Shown here: piece after piece, positions 24,701 through 32,139 of the stretch
Position numbering within the stretch: position 1 is the first letter of the stretch
How the letters are laid out: each line of letters begins with the position of its first letter
Assembly (NCBI GenBank): GCA_947561585.1
Contig: CANNZV010001189.1
Span: forward strand, 62,001 to 126,000
Length of the DNA stretch: 64,000 nt
DNA from: Caprella mutica
Lineage: Eukaryota > Arthropoda > Malacostraca > Amphipoda > Caprellidae
Direction of reading: 5' to 3'
Program-made: the position numbers and the translations under genes
The notes under the pieces: model-generated
What the model was told of the DNA's origin: nothing
What the model saw: only the letters and a program-made list of their open reading frames with translations
Databases searched by the model: none

Positions 24701-26276
24701 AAAGGGAGACGGTCACTTGGAAATTTATACTGTCACTGACACTATGAGGCACTGTTGAACATTTCATTTATGGCAGTCATAATTATACACTGTCACTGAC
24801 ACTATGAGGCACTGTTGAACATTTCAGTTAAGGCAGTCATAATCATACACTGTCACTGACACTATGAGGCACTGTTGAACATTTCAGTTAAGGTGCACAG
24901 AAGATTTAAGCTTATGTTTTTAGGAAAGATTCATCGACACATGCAATGAAATACTGCTACATATTGCATGTAGTAGACACTCGGCAGTCACTTCAATGAT
25001 GCATAGACACTATCGCTACACTGAAACACTGCGCTTCTAGCAAATTGAACTGTACGAACATTATTAGTAGCTATTTAATTAGCCCACTATATAAAAAAGG
25101 CATAGAACTTAAAAAAAAATTAAACTATCATAGAATTTTTTATGTAAATGTACCACACAGAGAAAAAGTTATGGAGGGACCATAGAAGATTAAGAGGTAT
25201 CCACTATCTTCTATGGCCTTGCCATAACTTTTTAATAAATATAATAATTATTATCAGAAAGAAGTATTCATGATCAATCAGCAAATCACCAGCAACTAAT
25301 CAAAGTAATTAAGAGGTTAGTCACTAGCTAAGAGGTTAGTCACTAGCTAAGAGGTTAGTCACTAGCTAAGAGGTTAGTCACTAGTTATGAGGTTAGTCAC
25401 TAGCTAAGAGGTTAGTCACTAGTTATGAGGTTAGTCACTAGTTATGAGGTTAGTCACTAGTTATGAGGTTAGTCACTAGTTATGAGGTTAGTCACTAGTT
25501 ATGAGGTTAGTCACTAGTTATGAGGTTAGTCACTAGCTAGGAGGTTAGTCACTAGCTAAGAGGTTAGTCACTAGCTAAGAGGTTAGTCACAAGCTAAGAG
25601 GTTAGTCACTAGCTATGAGGTTAGTCACTAGCTATGAGGTTAGTCACTAGCTATGAGGTTAGTCACTAGCTAAGAGGTTAGTCACTAGCTAAGAGGTTAG
25701 TCACTAGCTAAGAGGTTAGTCACTAGCTATGAGGTTAGTCACTAGCTATGAGGTTAGTCACTAGCTATGAGGTTAGTCACTAGCTATGAGGTTAGTCACT
25801 AGCTATGAGTTTAATCACTAGCTATGAAGTTAGTCACTAACTATGAGGTTAGTCACTAGCTATGAGGTTAGTCACTAGCTATGAGGTTAGTCACTAGCTA
25901 TGAGGTTAGTCACTAGCTATGAGGTTAGTCACTAGCTATGAGGTTAGTCACTAGCTATGAGGTTAGTCACTAGCTATGAGGTTAGTCACTAGCTATGAAG
26001 TTAGTCACTAGCTATGAGGTTAGTCACTAGCTATGAGGTTAGTCACTAGCTATGAGGTTAGTCACTAGCTATGAGGTTAGTCACTAGCTAAGAGGTTAGT
26101 CACTAGCTAAGAGGTTAGTCACTAACTATGAGGTTAGTCACTATGAGGTTAGTCACTAACTATGAGGTTATTAACTAACTAAGAGGTTAGTCACTATGAG
26201 GTTAGTCACTAACTATGAGGTTATTTACTAACTATGAAATTCCTAACTAGGTCAGTACTCACACAGTGTCAGACAT
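669..26276 (-). CDS. p120ctn: Delta-catenin (p120-catenin family) gene, 14 coding exons, 3' end outside window
   Basis: Delta-catenins bind the juxtamembrane tail of classical cadherins and regulate cadherin stability and Rho GTPases at adherens junctions. The exon chain on the minus strand is 26276-26263, 19186-19118, 14377-14333 (optional), 13859-13760, 13152-13006, 11838-11700, 11129-10974, 7026-6865, 4484-4014, 3243-3027, 2896-2743, 2482-2328, 1261-1100 and 745-669. I derived each junction from GT/AG signals, and all reading phases agree, for 689 codons plus one base. The N-terminal part is low-complexity and Tyr/Pro/Gly-rich. The armadillo part contains family hallmarks: [58 protein letters not shown] and [12 protein letters not shown]. 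Later armadillo repeats and the C terminus lie beyond coordinate 1. Assignment to a single vertebrate paralogue (CTNND1, ARVCF, CTNND2, PKP4) is not possible; invertebrates usually have one member. Confidence 0.93.
813..1052. mobile_element. MITE family A, diverged full copy
   Basis: A foldback element lies in the intron between delta-catenin exons. The ends are gggccgtacgaacgcagg and its near reverse complement ctgcgtgtgtacggctc. The inner arms carry gctcctcctactttttcc and atataagaaaaaacgat. It is one of four copies (here, 2155, 11375, 59575). No coding capacity. Confidence 0.75.
1100..1261 (-). CDS. p120ctn: Delta-catenin exon, armadillo repeat
   Basis: The 162-nt exon encodes [20 protein letters not shown] followed by [11 protein letters not shown] and [15 protein letters not shown]. 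These match the strongly conserved block of p120/ARVCF/delta-catenin proteins ([18 protein letters not shown]...ENCVC.LRNLSY). The donor is gtgagtga and the acceptor ends in ttttcag. Phase continues exactly from the exon at 2328-2482 and into that at 669-745. Confidence 0.95.
2078..2257. mobile_element. MITE family A, right half, with a centre expanded into tandem repeats
   Basis: The right arm (cttatattctagtgg...gtgtactgcccttta) is intact. The left arm is missing. In place of the palindromic centre seen in the copy at 59575 there are about four tandem copies of a 17-bp unit (atcatggataccaaggt) at 2083-2145. Confidence 0.7.
2328..2482 (-). CDS. p120ctn: Delta-catenin exon, armadillo repeat with SGW motif
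   Basis: The 155-nt exon encodes [20 protein letters not shown], then [18 protein letters not shown] and [11 protein letters not shown]. The SGW...VFKN.G.LRN order is diagnostic for the delta-catenin subfamily, where it forms an insert in the armadillo domain. The donor is gtgagta and the acceptor is cttcctcag. The block is much weaker in beta-catenin, which argues against the CTNNB1 group. Confidence 0.95.
2743..2896 (-). CDS. p120ctn: Delta-catenin exon, armadillo repeat
   Basis: The 154-nt exon encodes [20 protein letters not shown], then [20 protein letters not shown] and [11 protein letters not shown]. It contains a complete armadillo helix set and the WNLSS motif. The acceptor is gttccacag and the donor gtgggcta. 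Confidence 0.96.
3027..3243 (-). CDS. p120ctn: Delta-catenin exon, first armadillo repeats
   Basis: The 217-nt exon starts the armadillo domain with [14 protein letters not shown], followed by [18 protein letters not shown] and a second repeat ending in [11 protein letters not shown]. The (W)RDPxLxEVI start is specific to p120-type catenins. The acceptor is ttttgacag and the donor gtgacta. The intron on its 5' side (3244-4013) is almost entirely minisatellite. Confidence 0.96.
3412..4005. repeat. Minisatellite, about 28-bp unit, about 22 copies
   Basis: The unit is based on ggcagagacgcacgtgtgtt followed by ctac(g/t)gct, with indel variants. It fills most of the 770-bp intron 3244-4013 of delta-catenin. 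It ends a few bases from the splice donor of the exon at 4014. Open frames through it are repeat artefacts. Confidence 0.95.
4014..4484 (-). CDS. p120ctn: Delta-catenin exon, Pro/Ser/Thr-rich N-terminal region
   Basis: The 471-nt exon encodes a disordered Pro/Ser/Thr-rich segment with several Tyr residues (for example [43 protein letters not shown]). It ends [13 protein letters not shown] when joined to the armadillo exon. Phosphorylatable tyrosines in this place are typical of p120 N-terminal regions. The acceptor is gtttgtacag. The donor gtgagtgagtagtgg lies only a few bases from a 28-bp minisatellite. Confidence 0.88.
4785..5735. mobile_element. Non-autonomous element with long terminal inverted repeats, about 0.95 kb
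   Basis: Left arm (about 4785-5000) and right arm (about 5545-5735) are imperfect reverse complements over about 200 bp. They include gctgatcgtcgaaatcataa, actggttgcgtt and actatttttatagttacga-like blocks such as tagttacgagtggaattttg. Internal sequence shows no ORF of note. The ends and target duplication are not clear. It sits in the delta-catenin intron 4485-6864. Confidence 0.7.
6222..6713. mobile_element. Foldback element with about 170-bp inverted arms
   Basis: The left arm (about 6222-6400) carries ccaattcagcttatcatcg, gtacggga and gataatgaacctcat in complement. The right arm (about 6540-6713) is its near-perfect reverse complement. The loop is about 140 bp. No coding capacity. Same intron as the element at 4785. 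Confidence 0.75.
6865..7026 (-). CDS. p120ctn: Delta-catenin exon joined by both proposed N termini
   Basis: The 162-nt exon encodes [18 protein letters not shown], a histidine-rich part and a QQQQ tract. I chose the acceptor acccccag before GTGGTTACC (boundary 7026/7027) rather than the one at 7040/7041. Only the former joins in phase to the exon ending at 10974 and, separately, to the long exon ending at 7603. The donor is gtgaatac. Confidence 0.82.
7465..7577. repeat. G-run minisatellite downstream of the long-exon donor
   Basis: Several imperfect copies of gttgttagtgtgggggggtc follow one another, each with a G tract of six to eight. On the plus strand four or more G tracts lie within about 100 bp, a G-quadruplex-capable arrangement. 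The delta-catenin pre-mRNA would carry the C-rich strand. Confidence 0.8.
7603..9310 (-). CDS. p120ctn: Putative alternative first coding exon of delta-catenin, 569 codons
   Basis: This is the longest non-repetitive ORF in the window. It starts at the ATG at 9310, with an in-frame TAA nine codons upstream, and stays open to a gtaagt donor at 7602. One leftover base (ACT T) joins in phase to GT GGT TAC at 7026, giving [16 protein letters not shown]. Unspliced, the frame would stop seven codons later at 7580. Visible parts are a basic stretch [10 protein letters not shown] (about residues 37-46), three NQPPQYP repeats (about 341-363), a polyproline run (about 435-451), an acidic patch ESEDDEDL and KRVTF (549-553), a match to the RVxF protein-phosphatase-1 docking motif. 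I do not recognise a folded domain. No acceptor of the right phase precedes it, so a separate promoter fits better than an internal exon. It could instead be a nested independent gene. Confidence 0.7.
10262..10420. repeat. Low-complexity CTTCACAACA-rich tract
   Basis: Repeated acttcacaacac and cttcacttc motifs with irregular spacing. It lies in the intron between the long exon and the exon at 10974. No gene signal. Confidence 0.6.
10533..10815. repeat. Minisatellite, 19-bp unit, about 15 copies
   Basis: The unit is gggtagagtgtagtaaaaa. Two copies carry a longer insert (tgcactaacaacata), giving a small higher-order period. Intronic. Confidence 0.92.
10974..11129 (-). CDS. p120ctn: Delta-catenin exon, Tyr/Gly/Pro-rich N-terminal region
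   Basis: The 156-nt exon encodes [20 protein letters not shown], then [20 protein letters not shown] and HHFADT. Clustered tyrosines in a Gly/Pro background resemble the p120 regulatory region. The acceptor is cattcacag and the donor gtaattc. The final G joins GT of the exon at 7026 to give Gly. Confidence 0.85.
11375..11571. mobile_element. MITE family A, compact copy with TA target duplication
   Basis: The element starts TAAAGGCCGTACACACG and ends CGTGTGTACGGCCCTTTA, so the ends are TA-AAGG.../...CCTT-TA. The arms carry gctcctcctactttttcc, and the centre is tgatacatcgtttttt without the longer palindrome. TA duplication plus short palindromic form fits a Tc1/mariner-type MITE. Confidence 0.8.
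11700..11838 (-). CDS. p120ctn: Delta-catenin exon, N-terminal region
   Basis: The 139-nt exon encodes [20 protein letters not shown] followed by [19 protein letters not shown]. The T-rich stretch followed by KVIRxVQ...PDG is reminiscent of the TTVKKVVKTVTTR...GPDG part of p120. The acceptor lies in a strong pyrimidine tract ending ccccactcag; the donor is gtatgg. Confidence 0.85.
13006..13152 (-). CDS. p120ctn: Delta-catenin exon, N-terminal region
   Basis: The 147-nt exon is in phase 0 at both ends. It encodes [20 protein letters not shown], then a Ser/Thr-rich segment ending KKTNHITQQ. The acceptor is attctacag and the donor gttaga. Because it starts and ends between codons it could be skipped without a frame change. 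Confidence 0.82.
13505..13600. mobile_element. MITE family C, short palindromic copy
   Basis: Left arm agatatggtggagccata and right arm tggccccaccataacttta are imperfect reverse complements. The core carries ggaaattaag / cttaatctt-like sequence. Related copies are at 22172, 25155, 26628 and 59350. Confidence 0.6.
13760..13859 (-). CDS. p120ctn: Delta-catenin exon, N-terminal region
   Basis: The 100-nt exon encodes [20 protein letters not shown] followed by [13 protein letters not shown]. The acceptor is ttctctctcag and the donor gtacctgc. It can follow either the 45-nt exon (AA+G, Lys) or the exon at 19118 directly (AG+G, Arg). Confidence 0.78.
14025..14195. mobile_element. MITE family B, copy with intact core
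   Basis: Ends are tgttacgaataggtttcaca and tgtgaaac...attcgtaaca. Inner arms carry tcggtcatat and aagaaaaacgatataat, with the reverse complement attatatcgttttttctt on the other side. It lies in an intron between 13859 and 14333. Confidence 0.7.
14333..14377 (-). CDS. p120ctn: Candidate 15-residue cassette microexon of delta-catenin
   Basis: This 45-nt segment lies between ccctctag and gtgagttg. In the phase required by its neighbours it reads [15 protein letters not shown] and is open. Its length is a multiple of three and it interrupts an AG/G codon split, so both inclusion and skipping keep the frame. There is no homology support, so it could be a chance pair of splice signals. Confidence 0.45.
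14534..14716. mobile_element. MITE family E, 177 bp, TTA target duplication
   Basis: Between TTA at 14534-14536 and TTA at 14714-14716 lies an element with terminal arms AGGTACGTTATGAATGCAGC and, in reverse complement, AGTTACGTTTTGCATGCAGC. It contains two internal direct copies of cattgaa(a/c)tagtg(c/t)tcagcg. A 3-bp TTA duplication fits a PIF/Harbinger-type MITE. Confidence 0.75.
15032..16993. repeat. Minisatellite, 23-bp unit, about 85 copies
   Basis: The unit is built of aggtgtgtatctac and aggtgtcac. Because 23 is not a multiple of three, all three plus-strand frames stay open, giving long artefact ORFs with a 23-residue period. Point variants cluster in blocks (tgagtcacagg, gcatcttcagg, gtatatctac). 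The array carries well over 100 CAGGTG E-box hexamers. It lies in a delta-catenin intron. Confidence 0.97.
17790..19075. repeat. Degenerate ctagggatgcat repeats flanking an inserted element
   Basis: The motif actagggatgcaac followed by ttttagtaagtaaa occurs at 17792-17829 and again at 18901-18946. Weaker copies (ctagggatgcatt, aaggatgcattct, taggatgcctta) follow at about 18960-19075. These look like one diverged tandem array split by the element at 17831-18882. Confidence 0.6.
17831..18882. mobile_element. Non-autonomous DNA transposon, about 1.05 kb, GC-richer than its surroundings
   Basis: The left end cgccggtcacaccattcgaa is mirrored by the right end ggtgtgaccggggc. Subterminal cgttccttgaacggt is mirrored by accgttcaaggaacg. 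Inside are many aacgcc/ggcgtt and gctaagccagcgcc-like subrepeats and short hairpins. The open frames inside (61-103 residues) match nothing I recognise and no transposase motif is visible. Confidence 0.7.
19118..19186 (-). CDS. p120ctn: Delta-catenin exon, N-terminal TVK region
   Basis: The 69-nt exon encodes [20 protein letters not shown] and AKR. This resembles the RRTETTVKKVVKTVTTR stretch in the N-terminal part of p120-catenin. The donor is gtaacctc. The acceptor tctcactcag is directly preceded, on the minus strand, by the 20-bp array at 19189-20157, which supplies its pyrimidine tract. Confidence 0.8.
19189..20157. repeat. Minisatellite, 20-bp unit, about 48 copies, forming a 3' splice-site tract
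   Basis: On the minus strand the unit is CACTCTTTCTTCTCACTCAC: 17 of 20 bases are pyrimidines and no AG occurs. The array ends directly at the acceptor ctcactcag of the delta-catenin exon 19118-19186. Variants (gaatg, gaatt) cluster between 19430 and 19550, suggesting local spreading. Confidence 0.97.
20160..22165. other. Intronic AT-rich sequence without a recognised gene
   Basis: This stretch in delta-catenin intron 1 has no convincing exon. I see a palindromic trace of the MITE core near 20760-20805 (atccatgatatctg...tatcattgat), a short ggtatccatgataccggc at about 21765, and weak family B ends near 20850 and 21080. No long tandem array. Confidence 0.5.
22172..22450. mobile_element. MITE family C copy split by another element
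   Basis: Left part atggtggggccatagaagat at about 22176 is followed, after the inserted element at 22215-22425, by taatcttaaatgggcatgat. This resembles the second arm of family C, so the host copy appears to have been interrupted. Confidence 0.5.
22212..22428. mobile_element. Harbinger-type MITE, 211 bp, TTA target duplication
   Basis: TTA at 22212-22214 and 22426-22428 flank an element whose ends match for about 50 bp in reverse complement. The left end is ggcccatactatactagtag; the right end read in complement is ggcccattctatactagcag. The arms include gttttcactgccctgttt. A TTA duplication and GGCC-starting ends fit PIF/Harbinger. Confidence 0.85.
22460..23225. other. Intronic AT-rich sequence, nothing recognised
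   Basis: No coding exon, RNA gene or clear repeat is visible. Short homopolymer-rich AT sequence only. Confidence 0.4.
23228..23422. repeat. Minisatellite, 21-bp unit, about 9 copies, with TGACGTAA motifs
   Basis: The unit is acgttagcatgtgacgtaaa plus one base. Five of the units carry TGACGTAA, a match to the CREB/ATF consensus TGACGTMA; the others carry TGACGCAA. Since 21 is a multiple of three, both strands keep open frames through the array. Confidence 0.93.
23692..24500. repeat. Minisatellite, 37-bp unit, about 21 copies
   Basis: The unit contains gctaacttatcattatagtg and tgataatcatctatatg. Variants gtggttatc and catccatat alternate in places. It degenerates at the right end (24420-24500). 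Intron 1 of delta-catenin. Confidence 0.92.
24726..24894. repeat. 60-bp tandem repeat, three copies
   Basis: Each copy contains gtcactgacactatgaggca and ctgttgaacatttca. The three copies are nearly identical. Confidence 0.9.
25155..25235. mobile_element. MITE family C, compact palindrome
   Basis: aaagttatggagggaccata followed by gaagattaag faces cttctatggccttgccataa in the opposite orientation. The whole palindrome is about 70 bp. Confidence 0.6.
25306..26240. repeat. Minisatellite, 19-bp unit, about 49 copies
   Basis: The unit is gaggttagtcactagctat, with agctaag and agttatg variants in blocks. It ends about 20 bases from the splice donor of the delta-catenin start-codon exon (26263). Confidence 0.96.
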
Positions 26277-26380
26277 TATGGCGTGTGCCCCCCTCTACAG
26301 GCTAGAGATGCTCCTTCCCTTTAGTTATCAGTTCGTCTCCAGGCAGATCAGCAGGCAGGCTCCACACTCCGATGCATCAC
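26263..26380 (-). CDS. p120ctn: Delta-catenin start-codon exon with 5' UTR
   Basis: The minus strand reads cgccataATGTCTGACACTGT then gtgagtac. The ATG at 26276 encodes MSDT plus two bases of a Val codon, completed by the first T of the exon at 19186. An in-frame TAG lies seven codons upstream, which fixes the start. A possible acceptor (ggttgttgcag, boundary 26380/26381) suggests that a further 5' UTR exon lies to the right. If it is not used, transcription may begin close by. Confidence 0.72.
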
Positions 26381-26627
26381 CTGCAACAACCAATTGAGTT
26401 ACACTAACGTAATTAGCAGCTAATGATATTAGCATAGATCACACAGACTATAGCAAAATAGTGAAATGTTATACAACTAGTGATGACACCTGGTTACATT
26501 CGATAACTAGGTAGAGATATAGTAAATGTGTTTTATAATATCAATATATCTATCTAGCTTCTCATACCAATAAATGAGTATTCATATGTAACTACTACAA
26601 CCTCATGACACAATACGGATAGAAAGA

Positions 26628-26695
26628 TGTAATGGAGTCATAGAAGTACAGTCCCCTCTTAATCTTAGATGGCCCACCATAATATAATACATAGG
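26628..26695. mobile_element. MITE family C, diverged copy
   Basis: gatgtaatggagtcatagaa faces cttagatggcccaccataat in inverted orientation. Confidence 0.5.
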
Positions 26696-26799
26696 AATAT
26701 TAGCACCGAAGAAAAGTTCCCTGACTGTAGCAGGTTTTTCCCCAGTAGCGCCTGTCTATTATAGGTATGCACCATAGGACGTTAACGCCCTTCTAAGGA

Positions 26800-27080
26800 C
26801 AGGTGTGACTGTACACCTCTCATCTCAACTACAGGTGTGACTGTACACCTCTCATCTCAACTACAGGTGTGACTGTACACCTCTCATCTCAACTACAGGT
26901 GTGACTGTACACCTCTCATCTCAACTACAGGTGTGACTGTACACCTCTCATCTCAACTACAGGTGTGACTGTACACCTCTCATCTCAACTACAGGTGTGA
27001 CTGTATACCTCTCATCTCAACTACAGGTGTGACTGTACACCTCTCATCTCAACTACAGGTGTGACTGTACACCTCTCACC
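26800..27080. repeat. Minisatellite, 32-bp unit, 9 copies, each with a palindrome
   Basis: Each unit carries aggtgtgactgtacacct, a near-palindrome whose left half AGGTGTGA equals the T-box factor core, followed by ctcatctcaactac. It lies about 0.4 kb upstream of the delta-catenin start-codon exon. Confidence 0.93.
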
Positions 27081-27089
27081 TTAGTTACA

Positions 27090-28090
27090 ATTTAATAATT
27101 ATAATTAGACTTCAACTAACTAACAAAATACTCATATCTTAATTTTAACTCTACTAAATTAGGGAGATTAATGTTGCAAAAGGTATATTAACTGATTTAC
27201 ACATAACTATATAATGCACACTAATTGATATTGCCAGTGTTAAATTATTAAGTGTCTAAGTTTGTGACTTGCACTTAGCAATGAACTTATATTTCCTTTG
27301 ACATTTCAATGTCATCAATTGATAGAAATAATGAAGATAATTGAAATATTGCAGACCCAGCATGTTCTCACTATTGGTATATTTTCAGTGTTATTATTTT
27401 CTCTTTCTTTTACAATAGAGATATCAGGTAATCCTTATTAAATATAAAGAATATATGATAAATAAATGAATAGAGGATATGAGAGAAATTGTAATCATTT
27501 CTCATTATTGGTGACACGCAAGATGAGAATAACTACATAGAAAATTATTAACATTATTTCTATATTGCATTTAATAGCTATTCCTTAGATCATATTCATC
27601 AAGAAAGTAACATCATTGTGTTGTATTTAATTAATTAGAGCTACACCCACGTAACTTAAAAGATGTAAACATTGACTTATATAAAAGGAATATTGTCATC
27701 AATTTATTTTATATTTATTAATTTAAAATTTATTATATAAAATATAACTTATACACGATTTTTCATTGGTATAGAAAGAAAATCAGTTCATAAAGATTGA
27801 TATGAAAAATTGAAAAGAGATAAACATATTTTATATATAGCAGCCTATTGCAACCTGATACGTCATATTAAATTATAACAGAATGGCAAATACAGGTAGT
27901 TAATCATTCAGAACTAGACAAGAAGTATGAGAGTTTTCATCTGTAATAGTAACTGTCGCATCAGAGTAACGTACAGCAATGACTCAGCATATATTACAGC
28001 TGTGAGAATTACGTAATGAGCCAAATTGCACTGTGAATAAACAGGTACTGTAACTACAGGTGTACTAACTTATAGAACACTGTAATTATA
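27090..28090. other. AT-rich sequence upstream of delta-catenin, nothing recognised
   Basis: No exon, RNA gene or array is visible between the arrays at 26800 and 28096. Confidence 0.4.
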
Positions 28091-28095
28091 CAGGT

Positions 28096-31000
28096 ACTAT
28101 CAGAGAAAAGAGTCACTGTGATGATGTACTATCAGAGAAAAGAGTCACTGTGATGATGTACTATCAGAGAAAAGAGTCACAGTGATGATGTACTATCAGA
28201 GAAAAGAGTCACAGTGATGATGTACTATCAGAGAAAAGAGTCACTAAGATGATGTACTATCAGAGAAAAGAGTCACTGTGATGATGTACTATCAGAGAAA
28301 AGAGTCACTGTGATGATGTACTATCAGAGAAAAGAGTCACTGTGATGATGTACTATCAGAGAAAAGAGTCACTAAGATGATGTACTATCAGAGAAAAGAG
28401 TCACTAAGATGATGTACTATCAGAGAAAAGAGTCACTGTGATGATGTACTATCAGAGAAAAGAGTCACTGCGATGATGTACTATCAGAGAAAAGAGTCAC
28501 TGTGATGATGTACTATCAGAGAAAAGAGTCACAGTGATGATGTACTATCAGAGAAAAGAGTCACTGTGGTGATGTACTATCAGAGAAAAGAGTCACTAAG
28601 ATGATGTACTATCAGAGAAAAGAGTCACTAAGATGATGTACTATCAGAGAAAAGAGTCACTAAGATGATGTACTATCAGAGAAAAGAGTCACTGTGATGA
28701 TGTACTATCAGAGAAAAGAGTCACTGTGATGATGTACTATCAGAGAAAAGAGTCACTGTGATGATGTACTATCAGAGAAAAGAGTCACTAAGATGATGTA
28801 CTATCAGAGAAAAGAGTCACTGTGATGATGTACTATCAGAGAAAAGAGTCACTGCGATGATGTACTATCAGAGAAAAGAGTCACTGTGATGATGTACTAT
28901 CAGAGAAAAGAGTCACTGTGATGATGTACTATCAGAGAAAAGAGTCACTGTGGTGATGTACTATCAGAGAAAAGAGTCACTGTGGTGATGTACTATCAGA
29001 GAAAAGAGTCACTAAGATGATGTACTATCAGAGAAAAGAGTCACAGTGATGATGTACTATCAGAGAAAAGAGTCACTGCGATGATGTACTATCAGAGAAA
29101 AGAGTCACTGCGATGATGTACTATCAAAGAAAAGAGTCACTGTGATGATGAACTATCAGAGAAAAGAGTCACTGTGATGATGTACTATCAGAGAAAAGAG
29201 TCACAGTGATGATGTACTGTCAGAGAAAAGAGTCACTGCGATGATGTACTATCAGAGAAAAGAGTCACTGCGATGATGTACTATCAAAGAAAAGAGTCAC
29301 TGTGATGATGAACTATCAGAGAAAAGAGTCACTGTGATGATGTACTATAAGAGAAAAGAGTCACTGTGATGATGTACTATCAGAGAAAAGAGTCACTGTA
29401 ATGATGTACTATCAGAGAAAAGAGTCACTGTAATGATGTACTATCAGAGAAAAGAGTCACTAAGATGATGTACTATCAGAGAAAAGAGTCACTAAGATGA
29501 TGTACTATAAGAGAAAAGAGTCACTGTGATGATGTACTATCAGAGAAAAGAGTCACTGTAATGATGTACTATCAGAGAAAAGAGTCACTGTAATGATGTA
29601 CTATCAGAGAAAAGAGTCACTAAGATGATGTACTATCAGAGAAAAGAGTCACAGTGATGATGTACTATCAGAGAAAAGAGTCACTGTGATGATGTACTAT
29701 CAGAGAAAAGAGTCACTGTGATGATGCACTATCAGAGAAAAGAGTCACTGCGATGATGTACTATCAGAGAAAAGAGTCACTGTAATGATGTACTATCAGA
29801 GAAAAGAGTCACTGTGATGATGTACTATCAGAGAAAAGAGTCACTGTGATGATGTACTATCAGAGAAAAGAGTCACTGTGATGATGTACTATCAGAGAAA
29901 AGAGTCACAGTGATGATGTACTATCAGAGAAAAGAGTCACTGTGGTGATGTACTATCAGAGAAAAGAGTCACTAAGATGATGTACTATCAGAGAAAAGAG
30001 TCACAGTGATGATGTACTATCAGAGAAAAGAGTCACTGCGATGATGTACTATCAGAGAAAAGAGTCACTGCGATGATGTACTATCAAAGAAAAGAGTCAC
30101 TGTGATGATGAACTATCAGAGAAAAGAGTCACTGTGATGATGTACTATCAGAGAAAAGAGTCACAGTGATGATGTACTATCAGAGAAAAGAGTCACTGCG
30201 ATGATGTACTATCAGAGAAAAGAGTCACTGCGATGATGTACTATCAAAGAAAAGAGTCACTGTGATGATGAACTATCAGAGAAAAGAGTCACTGTGATGA
30301 TGAACTATCAGAGAAAAGAGTCACTGTGATGATGTACTATCAGAGAAAAGAGTCACTGTGATGATGTACTATCAGAGAAAAGAGTCACTGTGATGATGTA
30401 CTATCAGAGAAAAGAGTCACTGTGATGATGTACTATCAGAGAAAAGAGTCACTGTGATGATGCACTATCAGAAAAAAGAGTCACTGTGATGATGTACTAT
30501 CAGAGAAAAGAGTCACTGTGTTGATGTACTATCAGAGAAAAGAGTCACTGTGATGATGTACTATCAGAGAAAAGAGTCACTGTGATGATGTACTATCAGA
30601 GAAAAGTCACTGTGATGATGTACTATCAGAGAAAAGAGTCACTGTGATGATGTACTATCAGAGAAAAGAGTCACAGTGATGATGTACTATCAGAGAAAAG
30701 AGTCACTGTGGTGATGTACTATCAGAGAAAAGAGTCACTAAGATGATGTACTATCAGAGAAAAGAGTCACAGTGATGATGTACTATCAGAGAAAAGAGTC
30801 ACTGCGATGATGTACTATCAGAGAAAAGAGTCACTGCGATGATGTACTATCAAAGAAAAGAGTCACTGTGATGATGAACTATCAGAGAAAAGAGTCACTG
30901 TGATGATGTACTATCAGAGAAAAGAGTCACAGTGATGATGTACTATCAGAGAAAAGAGTCACTGCGATGATGTACTATCAGAGAAAAGAGTCACTGCGAT

Positions 31001-31491
31001 GATGTACTATCAAAGAAAAGAGTCACTGTGATGATGAACTATCAGAGAAAAGAGTCACTGTGATGATGTACTATCAGAGAAAAGAGTCACTGTGATGATG
31101 TACTATCAGAGAAAAGAGTCACTGTGATGATGTACTATCAGAGAAAAGAGTCACTGTGATGATGTACTATCAGAGAAAAGAGTCACTGTGATGATGTACT
31201 ATCAGAGAAAAGAGTCACTGTGATGATGTACTATCAGAGAAAAGAGTCACTGTGATGATGTACTATCAGAGAAAAGAGTCACTGTGATGATGTACTATCA
31301 GAGAAAAGAGTCACTGTGATGATGTACTATCAGAGAAAAGAGTCACTGTGATGATGTACTATCAGAGAAAAGAGTCACTGTAATGATGTACTATCAGAGA
31401 AAAGAGTCACTGTGTTGATGTACTATCAGAGAAAAGAGTCACTGTGATGATGTACTATCAGAGAAAAGAGTCACTGTGATGATGTACTATC
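28096..31491. repeat. Minisatellite, 32-bp unit, about 106 copies, with higher-order structure
   Basis: The unit contains tgatgtactatcagagaaaa and gagtcactgtga. Variants at the ctgtg/ctaag/ctgcg/cagtg position, and tcaaaga and aactatc variants, recur in the same order in three blocks (about 28960-29340, 29910-30310, 30660-31060). One copy near 30600 is two bases short. This is the largest array of the window. Confidence 0.97.
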
Positions 31492-31949
31492 GAAGAAAGA
31501 TTCATGTTTATTTCCCAGAGCTGTGTCAGTAATTTGAAATTAGTATAAAGTAAAGGTATGGCAAAAGCATCACAAATGCACACATTGCACAGCTTTTTGA
31601 CTGCACTGTCGCAAAAACAGCGCACAGTAACTACAGACACATATACCCATAGAGGTAGTTACAATGTACCTATATTTTATTAGCTACTAATGAATCTAAA
31701 ATAGAATTGATAGGAACGGTGTTTTAAAAACAAAAAATGTTTAGGAGATACGAATTAATTTGTTTTGAAGAGTTGCAAAGAGACCAGGCTATTAATAATG
31801 TATAGAAACGTTCAAAATATCAGTTCGTATCTATAGTATTACAGGTGAAAAATAAAAGCTGTTTTTACAGTTTTCACTAATTGCAGCCATTTTAGCGAAG
31901 GAATAAACATATCAACCGAATAGAAAATATTGTACGATATTATTTATTT

Positions 31950-32135
31950 CGTTGATAGATTTTCTTTTTCCATGAATGCAGTCACTTTCCAAGGAATGTG
32001 ACGAAAATGGACACAAGCACTAGTGACTGCACTCACGGATGGAAGAGGAAAATGAAGAGGTGATAGTAAATGAAGTCCACCTCGTCTTTGAAGAGCATAA
32101 CCATAGCGCTATCCTCTAAAACTGCAAGTAGAGAT
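31950..32135. repeat. Dispersed segment with splice-like borders, copy 1
   Basis: Shared with 52890-53085 and 57045-57275: caaggaatgtgacgaaaa, ctgcactcacggat, gaagaggtgatagtaa. On the minus strand it carries a strong acceptor (ctctacttgcag), 85 nt open in the required frame (32121-32037) and gtgagtgcag. The open frame would read LEDSAMVMLFKDEVDFIYYH and onward. On the plus strand the same bases encode MEEENEEVIVNEVHL... before a stop. Exon, 5' UTR exon or repeat fragment cannot be separated here. Confidence 0.55.
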
Positions 32136-32139
32136 AAAA

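Noticed and set aside
24420..24758. 112-residue plus-strand ORF
   Set aside because: It starts within the degenerate end of the 37-bp array and ends in the 60-bp repeat; no recognisable domain.
28096..31491. CRISPR-like array
   Set aside because: Units are contiguous without unique spacers and lie in a eukaryotic intron-bearing region; it is a minisatellite.
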